Shown here: positions 1-5,986 of the stretch, piece after piece
Layout of the letters: every line of letters begins with the position of its first letter
Position numbering within the stretch: position 1 is the stretch's first letter
Assembly (NCBI GenBank): GCA_902783935.1
Contig: CACZTA010000365.1
Span: 1-7,505, forward strand
DNA length: 7,505 bases
Origin: an uncultured Lachnospiraceae bacterium
GTDB lineage: Bacteria > Bacillota > Clostridia > Lachnospirales > Lachnospiraceae
Direction of reading: 5' to 3'
The notes under the pieces: generated by a model
Seen by the model: only the letters and a program-made list of their open reading frames with translations
Told to the model about the DNA's origin: nothing
Databases searched by the model: none
Made by a program: the position numbers and the translations under genes

Positions 1-4
1 TATC

Positions 5-33
5 ATTATACAGAAACGGCTCTTCCTGTGCAA
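5..33 (-). promoter_or_regulatory. Possible sigma-A promoter reading out of the left edge
   Basis: Read on the minus strand, a TTGCAC hexamer (33-28) is followed after exactly 17 bases by a perfect TATAAT (10-5). The -35 box matches the consensus only in its TTG, but spacing and -10 box are ideal. Transcription would start at or just beyond the left edge, so the gene served lies outside the window. It sits just downstream of rex, where a separate promoter for the next minus-strand gene is plausible. The remaining bases 34-73 show no terminator-like hairpin. The site could be chance, since the region is A/T-rich relative to its surroundings. Confidence 0.4.
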
Positions 34-73
34 GTGATTCTTCGGAAATAAACTGACAGTCGGGCAGTATTTT

Positions 74-748
74 TCACGTCTCCTCCGGGCCGTCCGGCTG
101 AATCTGCTGAAGATGCTGGGACAGCATGGCGAGTGAGGACGCAAGGTCTTCATTCTGTACCAGGATGGGTTCAGGAACATGGAGCTTGACGAGGGCGAAA
201 TTCCAGATGGCCAGAATCCCTCCGGCGGCCATCCGGTCCGCCACATCCTGAGCGGCGTCCGCGGGAACGGTTATAATGCCGATCCTGACCTGGTTTTCAA
301 GGCAGTATTTCTTCAGATTCGTGAGGGAATAGACCTCTACGCCGCCGATCTTCCGGTGAATCAGGCTGCGCCTGATATCAAAAGCCGCGACGATATGCAG
401 GCCGTACTTCCGGAATTCGGCATTCCGGAGAAGCGCTTTCCCGAGAGATCCGGCCCCGACAAGAACTGCCTTTTTTTCATGATGGTAGCCCATAAAGGTC
501 CGGATGTCTTCGATCAGTGTACTGATATCAAAACCTGTTTTCGGGCGTCCCTGAGTGGAACTGACAGCAGCCAGATCCTTGCGGATCAGGACGTCTGAAA
601 AACCGAGCTCTGCAGCGATGGAGGCAGAAGAAATACTTGTCCTGCCTTCCTGCAGGGCGTTCTCAAGGAGCTCCAGATAATAGGGCATGCGCTGCAGGGC
701 ATGGACTGTGAGTGCAGGCTGTAGGGAATGGGATTCTTTCATGGCCAT
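74..748 (-). CDS. rex: Redox-sensing transcriptional repressor Rex
   Basis: Rex is a cytoplasmic homodimeric repressor that reads the NADH/NAD+ ratio and lets go of DNA when NADH binds, controlling fermentation and respiration genes. This 224-residue protein has the usual length. An N-terminal winged helix (about 15-85) carries the recognition-helix block R56-K57-D58-L59. A Rossmann fold follows with G98-x-G100-x-x-G103, the nucleotide-ribose Asp D124 in AAFD, then IGGVEVY (134-140), IITVPADAAQDVADR (158-172) and the NFA-VKLHVPE block (183-193), all typical of Rex. The wing has SSTQGRPKTGF rather than the classical FG-FG-RG-GY, a variant I associate with clostridial Rex proteins. The ATG at 748 lies only 5 bases after the stop of the upstream exported-protein gene and has a weak ribosome site (AGGCGG), suggesting translational coupling; an ATG at 742 is an alternative start. 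Confidence 0.93.
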   Translation of the reverse strand: MAMKESHSLQPALTVHALQRMPYYLELLENALQEGRTSISSASIAAELGFSDVLIRKDLAAVSSTQGRPKTGFDISTLIEDIRTFMGYHHEKKAVLVGAGSLGKALLRNAEFRKYGLHIVAAFDIRRSLIHRKIGGVEVYSLTNLKKYCLENQVRIGIITVPADAAQDVADRMAAGGILAIWNFALVKLHVPEPILVQNEDLASSLAMLSQHLQQIQPDGPEET

Positions 749-753
749 GTCCG

Positions 754-1380
754 TTATGCCGCCTGTCCGGGTGACGTGAAGGGGCTGCTGAAGTAGCGCA
801 GGTAGGAGATGTCCTTCTGCCAGTTCCGGAGTTCCGCAAGGAAATTGTCACGGCTGGTCCGGCTGCCGTTGATGTAGCAGAGGCCCTCCGCCCACTCGCA
901 GTGATAGGAACGGATAAGCTTCAGGCGGCCGGAGCGTATCCCGTAGAAGCGGTAACGGTAATTCATATCCGTGCCGCCGTTTACGATATAATATTCGTCT
1001 CCGTATTTAGCGAGTGCAAGCGCCTGGATCCCGCCTCCGATTCCGGCATCGTAAAACAGTCCGGTCAGCTTTCCTGCCGGGACGGTGCGGTGGAGGTGCG
1101 GATCAAAAGTAAAGACTTTCAATGTGTACTCTGAAGTGAAGCTCCCTGAATCATAAGAACGGATAATGCCGTCCGTGTAAACGGTGATCAGTTCGGCATT
1201 TCCGTCGCCGTCCAGGTCAAGCTGACGGGCATACGCGACGGAATACCGGGAGCGGAGCTTGCTGAGAATGCGGTTGTAAGCGTCTGCAGTGCCGGATGAC
1301 GCTGCAGGGACCTGCAGCGGAAATGCGGCGATGAGCAGCGAGACAAGCGCTATAAAAACTGCTCTGAGTCGTCTGTTCAT
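754..1380 (-). CDS. Small exported protein with DLDGDG (calcium-loop-like) motif
   Basis: This is a 208-residue protein of unknown function. The chosen start at 1380 is preceded by AGAGG with an 8-base spacer and gives a clean signal peptide: charged NRRLR, a hydrophobic core at about residues 7-20, and a likely signal-peptidase cut near VPA-A (25-28). An upstream in-frame ATG at 1419 would add 13 polar residues ahead of the signal and lacks a better ribosome site. The mature part holds D55-L-D57-G-D59-G60, followed by AELITVY. This pattern occurs in FG-GAP/VCBS-like and EF-hand-like calcium loops of secreted bacterial proteins. The rest is rich in Tyr, Arg and Gly. There is no lipobox Cys and no sorting motif, so it is probably released or loosely wall-associated. 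It is first in a two-gene unit with rex. No enzyme motif was recognised. Confidence 0.78.
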   Translation of the reverse strand: MNRRLRAVFIALVSLLIAAFPLQVPAASSGTADAYNRILSKLRSRYSVAYARQLDLDGDGNAELITVYTDGIIRSYDSGSFTSEYTLKVFTFDPHLHRTVPAGKLTGLFYDAGIGGGIQALALAKYGDEYYIVNGGTDMNYRYRFYGIRSGRLKLIRSYHCEWAEGLCYINGSRTSRDNFLAELRNWQKDISYLRYFSSPFTSPGQAA

Positions 1381-1404
1381 AATATCAACCTCTTTATTAA
1401 AGGA

Positions 1405-1419
1405 GTGCATTTTCTGCAC
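1405..1419. repeat. Perfect inverted repeat in the leader of the exported-protein/rex unit
   Basis: GTGCA (1405-1409) and TGCAC (1415-1419) form perfect 5-base arms around a 5-base centre. The repeat lies between the minus-strand promoter and the ribosome site of the exported-protein gene. It could be a repressor operator or a short leader hairpin. On the minus strand it is preceded by TT, giving TTGTG as one half, which recalls half of a Rex box, but the second half is out of register by one base. Confidence 0.35.
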
Positions 1420-1453
1420 AATAAATCCGGGAACAAAACCGTATTTGGATTAT

Positions 1454-1482
1454 ATTATACATGATCTGCCGGGAAAATGCAA
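1454..1482 (-). promoter_or_regulatory. Sigma-A promoter for the exported-protein gene and rex
   Basis: On the minus strand, TTGCAT (1482-1477) is separated by exactly 17 bases from a perfect TATAAT (1459-1454). The predicted start, near 1447, leaves a leader of about 65 bases before the ATG at 1380. The -35 box is weak, matching only TTG. This is the only convincing promoter upstream of the two minus-strand genes, so they are probably cotranscribed. Confidence 0.7.
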
Positions 1483-1527
1483 AGGGGGAGCGGGGGCTCC
1501 ATATCCTTAAGAAATGGCGCGTCACAC

Positions 1528-1556
1528 TTGAATATAAATATTAATCAAAGTACAAT
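1528..1556 (+). promoter_or_regulatory. Sigma-A promoter of the FHA/ABC-kinase-phosphatase operon
   Basis: TTGAAT (1528-1533) is followed after exactly 17 bases by TACAAT (1551-1556), matching the consensus boxes at 4 and 5 of 6 positions. The start of transcription would fall near 1563, giving a leader of about 40 bases to the ATG at 1603. The spacer is very A/T-rich and contains the perfect inverted repeat AATAT-AA-ATATT (1531-1542). No other comparably good promoter was seen in the short gaps between the five plus-strand genes. Confidence 0.72.
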
Positions 1557-1565
1557 AAATATTGT
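1552..1565. repeat. Inverted repeat covering the -10 box and transcription start
   Basis: ACAAT (1552-1556) and ATTGT (1561-1565) are perfect inverted arms around AAAT. The left arm is most of the -10 box and the right arm covers the expected transcription start, a placement where a bound dimeric repressor would block initiation. The arms are short and A/T-rich, so chance is possible. Confidence 0.35.
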
Positions 1566-1602
1566 GTGAGAATTTTGCTGATCATATGTACGGAGAGCTG
1601 AA

Positions 1603-3960
1603 ATGGATTCAACGGTAAGAGGTGTCACGGGCAGGGGATCTGCAGGTGTGCAGAGCCCGTCAGGCGGCTATCTGATAATAATTGATCCTTATGGAAAGGT
1701 GCAGGAAATCCCTCTTGCGCAGTTTGGAAAAACCCGTCTCTATATGGGGCGCACAGAAGGGGAAAATGATATTGTCCTTGGCTCCCAGATTGTCTCGGGA
1801 CGCCACGGCAAGTTTAAAATCAGCGAGGGAAGGCTCCTCTACGCGGATCTGGGAAGTACGAACGGGACCATCTATGAATCGGGAGGACGCCGGAAGCGGA
1901 TGCGGGGCAATGCCCACTATTGTGAGATTAAGCCCGGCGACATGCTGCGCATCCAGCCGTCCGAAGCCAAACCGGAAAACTCGATCCTGATCCTGTACTC
2001 CGGTAATACGGGAGAGGGTGTCTGGAACCGGTTTTCACTGATCGGGACGGTCACAAAAATCGGCAGGGACGATAAAAATGATATTGTCCTGAAGAGCCCT
2101 TCCATCTCGAGGGAACACGCGAAAATCGAGCGGACCGGGGAGACATACAGCATCACGGACTGCAACAGCTTCAACGGCGTGTATGTCAACGGGAAAAAAG
2201 TTGTCGGAACGAAGAAGCTGCAGGAAAAGGACGTCATCCAGATCGCCGGCGAGACCCTGATTTTCACGGACGGAAATCTTTATGCGAAGAACGTCTCACA
2301 GGGAATTGCGATCGAAGTCGTTAATGTCAATAAATACGTCGATAAAGGGAAAAAGCGGATCCTGAACGACGTCAACTGCCTCATCGAGAGCAATGAGTTC
2401 GTGGCGATCGTAGGCGGCTCCGGCGCGGGCAAGACGACGATGATGAACGCCATCAGCGGGTTCGACCGCAAGATGACGGGGACTGTCCGCTTCAACGGCA
2501 TTGACGTCCACGCCAATTTCAATGACCTGAAGAATCTCATCGGGTTTGTGCCCCAGGATGACATTATCTTCGAAAACCTGACGCTGAAGAAGATGCTCTC
2601 CTACACGGCCCGCCTCAAAATGCCGAAGGATACCACGAAGCAGGAGAGGGAACAGCGGATTCAGGCCGTCCTCGGCATGGTGGAGCTGACGGAGCATCAG
2701 AATACGTTTATCAGGAAACTGTCCGGCGGCCAGAAAAAGAGAGCGAGTATCGCGGTCGAACTGCTGGCGGATCCCAAGGTGTTCTTCCTCGACGAGCCGA
2801 CCTCCGGCCTTGACCCGGGAACCGAACAGAATCTCATGATCACCCTGAATAAGCTCGCAAAGTCCCAGGGCAAGACGATCATCATGGTGACGCATGCGAC
2901 GCAGAGTCTTGAAATCTGCGACAAAGTCCTCTTTATGGGCTTCGGCGGCATGCTGTGCTTTGCTGGCCACGTCGACCAGGCGAGGATGTATTTTGACACG
3001 GACAACCTGGTCGATATCTATCACATCACTTCAGAAAACCCGGAACCCTGGGCGGAGCAGTACCGCCGGATTGTGTCGGAAGACATGGCGGGCGCACCCC
3101 GCTCAAAGGAAAAGCCGGCTAAGGATAAGAAAGGGACGAATTTCTCACAGCTTCCGGTGCTGACGGCCCGGTACACGGAACTCATCAGAAACGACATCCA
3201 GCGAATGGCAATCCTCTTTGTCCAGCCGATCCTGATCGCCTTCCTCCTGTCAATTGTGGCGGACAAGGAGATCATGTACCGCATCCGGCTGGATACGCGG
3301 TCGGTCCTGTTTTCCATCTGCTGCGCGGGCATCTGGATAGGGCTGTTCAATTCGATTCAGGAGGTCTGCAAGGAGCGTCCGATTCTGAAGCGGGAATATA
3401 TGGGCGGCGTGAAGCTGATCTGGTATACGATGTCGAAGTTTATCGTGCAGACGGTGATCGGGGCGATCCAGTCGGTGCTGATGATGTCTGTTTTCATGCT
3501 GCTGATCGGAAGTCCGAAGGAGGGCGTCCTGTTCGGGGCTCCCGCGCCGGAACTGATGATCACGATCTGGATGACGATCGAGGCGTCCATGGCCCTCGGG
3601 TTTGTCGTTTCGTCCCTGGTGAAGACAGGGACTCTGGCGATGACGCTTGCGCCGATCGTGCTGATTATACAGCTCCTGTTCTCCGGCATCCTGTTTACCC
3701 TGAAGGGGCTGAGTGAAAAAGTATCCTATGTTACTGTCAGTAAATGGTCGATGGAAGCCCTCGGGAGCACCTGCGTCCTGAACGACCTGCCGGAGCAGAC
3801 GCACCAGATGGTCATGATGGCGAAAATCGAGGCGGATAAACAGTTTTTATCAACGCCTGAGCATATTATCAAAGTATGGGTGATTCTTTTCGGCATGACG
3901 GTTGTCTGTCTGATCGTCTGTACAATCCTCTTGAGAAGTCTGTCAAAAGACGGGAGATAA
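1603..3960 (+). CDS. Double-FHA ABCG-type exporter (FHA-FHA-ATPase-ABC-2 membrane fusion)
   Basis: This 785-residue half-transporter likely exports a lipid, glycolipid or similar substrate across the cytoplasmic membrane as a dimer, gated by phosphothreonine-binding domains. FHA1 (about 25-118) shows G49-R50, S65-x-x-H68 and N87-G88. FHA2 (about 135-220) shows G154-R155, S169-x-x-H172 and N191-G192. The ATPase (about 237-460) has Walker A GGSGAGKT (271-278), Q-loop Q318, signature LSGGQ (373-377), Walker B FFLDE (394-398), D-loop SGLD (401-404) and switch H431, so it should be active. A charged linker (about 480-515) leads to six predicted helices near 533-553, 567-588, 613-636, 652-674, 678-700 and 757-777. 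The order FHA-FHA-ABC-TM matches mycobacterial Rv1747, which is a target of its neighbouring kinase PknF. The start has GGAGAG with a 5-base spacer. It is the first gene of the operon and ends 9 bases before the kinase. The substrate is not evident. Confidence 0.92.
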   Translation: MDSTVRGVTGRGSAGVQSPSGGYLIIIDPYGKVQEIPLAQFGKTRLYMGRTEGENDIVLGSQIVSGRHGKFKISEGRLLYADLGSTNGTIYESGGRRKRMRGNAHYCEIKPGDMLRIQPSEAKPENSILILYSGNTGEGVWNRFSLIGTVTKIGRDDKNDIVLKSPSISREHAKIERTGETYSITDCNSFNGVYVNGKKVVGTKKLQEKDVIQIAGETLIFTDGNLYAKNVSQGIAIEVVNVNKYVDKGKKRILNDVNCLIESNEFVAIVGGSGAGKTTMMNAISGFDRKMTGTVRFNGIDVHANFNDLKNLIGFVPQDDIIFENLTLKKMLSYTARLKMPKDTTKQEREQRIQAVLGMVELTEHQNTFIRKLSGGQKKRASIAVELLADPKVFFLDEPTSGLDPGTEQNLMITLNKLAKSQGKTIIMVTHATQSLEICDKVLFMGFGGMLCFAGHVDQARMYFDTDNLVDIYHITSENPEPWAEQYRRIVSEDMAGAPRSKEKPAKDKKGTNFSQLPVLTARYTELIRNDIQRMAILFVQPILIAFLLSIVADKEIMYRIRLDTRSVLFSICCAGIWIGLFNSIQEVCKERPILKREYMGGVKLIWYTMSKFIVQTVIGAIQSVLMMSVFMLLIGSPKEGVLFGAPAPELMITIWMTIEASMALGFVVSSLVKTGTLAMTLAPIVLIIQLLFSGILFTLKGLSEKVSYVTVSKWSMEALGSTCVLNDLPEQTHQMVMMAKIEADKQFLSTPEHIIKVWVILFGMTVVCLIVCTILLRSLSKDGR

Positions 3961-3969
3961 ACGGAAAAA

Positions 3970-5154
3970 ATGAGCATGGAACTGGATCCCGAACTGCTGT
4001 GCATGTGGTGCATGCATCCCCTGCCGAGTAAAGGCGCTGTGTGCCCTGTCTGCTCTTTCCAGCTGAGCAAATACGAGCGGAAGCCGCATCACCTTCCGCT
4101 GTATACGATCCTGAATGGCAGATACCTGATCGGGAGCGCGATCGGGGAAGGCGGATTCGGCATCACCTATAATGCCTGTGACCTTGGAACAAACGAACAC
4201 GTTGCCATAAAAGAGCTCTATATGATCAATGTCGTGACCCGGGAGGGCACGCAGGTGATACCTGTAGACAACAGCGATGAGATCCGCCAGTATTACCGCG
4301 AATGCAGGAAAAAATTCCTGCAGGAGGCGGAGGCGCTGATGGCTCTTCAGGATAAATCCGGTGTAGTGGCGATCTATGATTTTTTCCAGGCAAACGGAAC
4401 GGCTTATATTGTAATGGAATACCTGAAAGGCGATGACCTGCTCGCGTATCTGAAGAAGAACGGGGGCCGTATTCCGTATGCGGAGGCATTTAATCTTCTC
4501 CGTCCGATCATGAAGTCCATGATCGAGGTTCACAGGGCGGCAATTATTCACAGAGATATCAGCCCTGACAATATCAGGTGCCTCGACAACAGGCGGATGA
4601 AGCTGATGGATTTCGGCAGTGCGCGTTTTACGACCAAAGACTCCCACAGCAAACTCGTCATGGTCAAAGCAGGTTATGCACCGCCCGAACAGTACGCCCA
4701 GAACTACAAGATCGGCCCGTGGATGGATGTCTATGCCATGAGCGCGACGTTTTACAGGTGCATTGTCGGAAAGACACCGAAGCCGTCCACCAACCGGACC
4801 GACGACAGTGATATCGAAAAGCCGACGAGCCTGGGGGTGAAGATTCCAAAATCCGTTGAAAAGGTGCTCCTCAAGGGGATGGCCCTCCGGCAGGAAGACC
4901 GCTATCAGGATATGTATGAGTTTTACACGGCACTGAAGAAAGCGAGCGCGGGCGTCAAGGGCATCGAGCCGAAGACAGGCCCGTCGGATGCGCCGGGCAG
5001 TGCGGTGCCGGATGATGACGACGGCTACTCGGAACTGCTCAGGCAGCTGAACACGCAGCCGGAAGAATCAAACGGGAAATATGTCGCACTGGCAGTCGGT
5101 GTGATTATCGAAACGATTATAATCTGCATGCTGATCAGTCAGTATCTGCACTGA
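3970..5154 (+). CDS. Zinc-ribbon, tail-anchored Ser/Thr protein kinase (active type)
   Basis: This 394-residue Hanks-type kinase probably phosphorylates Thr/Ser on the adjacent FHA exporter, itself or neighbours. A zinc ribbon opens the protein: C11-x-x-C14, ten residues, C25-x-x-C28. The kinase domain (about 52-315) has the glycine loop G59-E-G61-G-F-G64, lysine K81 in VAIK, the helix-C glutamate E119, H194-R195-D196 with N201, D214-F-G and APPE (237-240). The usual catalytic-loop Lys is Ser (HRDISPDN). An acidic Gly/Pro linker with DDDDGYSELL follows (about 320-368), then a single hydrophobic helix (about 371-389) ending in a few residues (QYLH). The kinase therefore faces the cytoplasm and has no external sensor such as PASTA repeats. 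Glu381 lies inside the helix. The ATG at 3970 uses a GGGAG site within the previous gene's end; an ATG at 3976 is an alternative. Confidence 0.93.
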   Translation: MSMELDPELLCMWCMHPLPSKGAVCPVCSFQLSKYERKPHHLPLYTILNGRYLIGSAIGEGGFGITYNACDLGTNEHVAIKELYMINVVTREGTQVIPVDNSDEIRQYYRECRKKFLQEAEALMALQDKSGVVAIYDFFQANGTAYIVMEYLKGDDLLAYLKKNGGRIPYAEAFNLLRPIMKSMIEVHRAAIIHRDISPDNIRCLDNRRMKLMDFGSARFTTKDSHSKLVMVKAGYAPPEQYAQNYKIGPWMDVYAMSATFYRCIVGKTPKPSTNRTDDSDIEKPTSLGVKIPKSVEKVLLKGMALRQEDRYQDMYEFYTALKKASAGVKGIEPKTGPSDAPGSAVPDDDDGYSELLRQLNTQPEESNGKYVALAVGVIIETIIICMLISQYLH

Positions 5155-5180
5155 CGGACAGGCAGCTGTGAGGAGAAGAA

Positions 5181-5945
5181 ATGAACGGGACTATACCGGT
5201 AATTGCCAGATATTCTATCGTCGGGGACCGGCAGTATCAGCAGGATCTCTGTGATTTCGCCGAAAACGGTGACATGCTTCTTGCGGTTCTCTGTGACGGC
5301 ATGGGCGGAATGGAAGGCGGGGAAAAAGCATCCGCCATCGGCGTCAACACGGTGCTCAGGCAGTTTCAGGAAGCGCCGCCCGCAGGGATCGAAGCAGCCG
5401 GAAACTGGCTGAGGGGTGCGTTTGAAGCTGCCGATGCAAATGTCGCCGCACTGAGAAATGCGGACGGCACCCCCATGAATGCCGGCAGCACCGCGATCGC
5501 CGTCCTGATCGACAGCGGTTTCCTGCAGTGGGGATGCGTCGGGGACAGCAGGATCTATCTGTTCCGGAACGGTGTGCTGACGACGATTACCCGTATGCAT
5601 AATTACAATCTCCAGCTGGAGGAAATGCTGCGGAACGGCGTCATAACAGAGGAGGACAGACAGAAGGAAAGCGCGCGGGGCGAAGCGCTGATCAGTTTTC
5701 TCGGAATCGGCGGGCTCCCCCTCATCGATACGGGCGGCACCCCGCTCCGTCTCCTGCCGGATGACGTCATCATCATGAGCAGCGACGGGCTGTACAAGGC
5801 GCTCGACGACCAGCAGATCCAGGCCCTGATCGAGGAATCGGGCAATAACGTGGAACTGATGGCGCACAGGCTCGCGGACAATGCATTAAGGCTTGCGACA
5901 GGCAAGCAGGATAATACGACGGTCATGGCGGTCCGGATCATCTGA
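5181..5945 (+). CDS. PP2C-family (PPM) Ser/Thr protein phosphatase
   Basis: This 254-residue soluble metal-dependent phosphatase consists of the catalytic domain alone, the usual size for bacterial Stp/PrpC-type enzymes. It probably reverses phosphorylation by the kinase encoded immediately upstream. Motifs in order: D22 in the QQD block, D39-G40-M-G-G (metal site) followed by EGGEKAS (45-51), NAGSTA (100-105), GDSRIY (121-126), H140, SSDGLY (200-205) with D202, and QDNTT (243-247) with D244-N245. All core metal ligands are present, so activity is expected. There is no membrane segment. The start has AGGAG with a 5-base spacer, 26 bases after the kinase stop. A kinase-phosphatase pair in one operon with an FHA protein is the classic layout of a reversible phosphothreonine switch. 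Confidence 0.94.
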   Translation: MNGTIPVIARYSIVGDRQYQQDLCDFAENGDMLLAVLCDGMGGMEGGEKASAIGVNTVLRQFQEAPPAGIEAAGNWLRGAFEAADANVAALRNADGTPMNAGSTAIAVLIDSGFLQWGCVGDSRIYLFRNGVLTTITRMHNYNLQLEEMLRNGVITEEDRQKESARGEALISFLGIGGLPLIDTGGTPLRLLPDDVIIMSSDGLYKALDDQQIQALIEESGNNVELMAHRLADNALRLATGKQDNTTVMAVRII

Positions 5946-5986
5946 GGAAGCCGGCAGACTGTCATCAATTTCGGGAGGAACAGGCC

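Noticed and set aside
2..73. Open stretch in the rex frame after its stop, reading as a possible protein fragment
   Set aside because: There is no ATG in that frame and no plausible start; a short GTG-initiated frame there ends after about 23 codons. Treated as intergenic.
179..598. Plus-strand frame opposite rex
   Set aside because: It is antisense to a well-conserved Rex coding region, with no ribosome site and no family features.
1381..1419. Longer N-terminus for the exported protein starting at 1419
   Set aside because: It would put 13 polar residues before an otherwise standard signal peptide and ignore the good AGAGG site that serves the ATG at 1380.
1487..1500. GGAGC-GGGG-GCTCC hairpin as a terminator
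   Set aside because: The stem is 5 bases, has no T-run on either side, and lies just upstream of the -35 box in a divergent promoter region where no gene ends.
1552..1565. Rex operator at the exporter promoter
   Set aside because: The ACAAT-N4-ATTGT arms do not match the known Rex consensus halves, so it is listed only as an unassigned inverted repeat.
2296..3024. Long open frame on the minus strand inside the exporter gene
   Set aside because: It lies wholly antisense to a gene with clear ABC motifs, and its product has no recognisable domain; it reflects codon bias of the sense strand. The same holds for the minus-strand frames at 3250-3804, 3943-4647 and 5139-5867.
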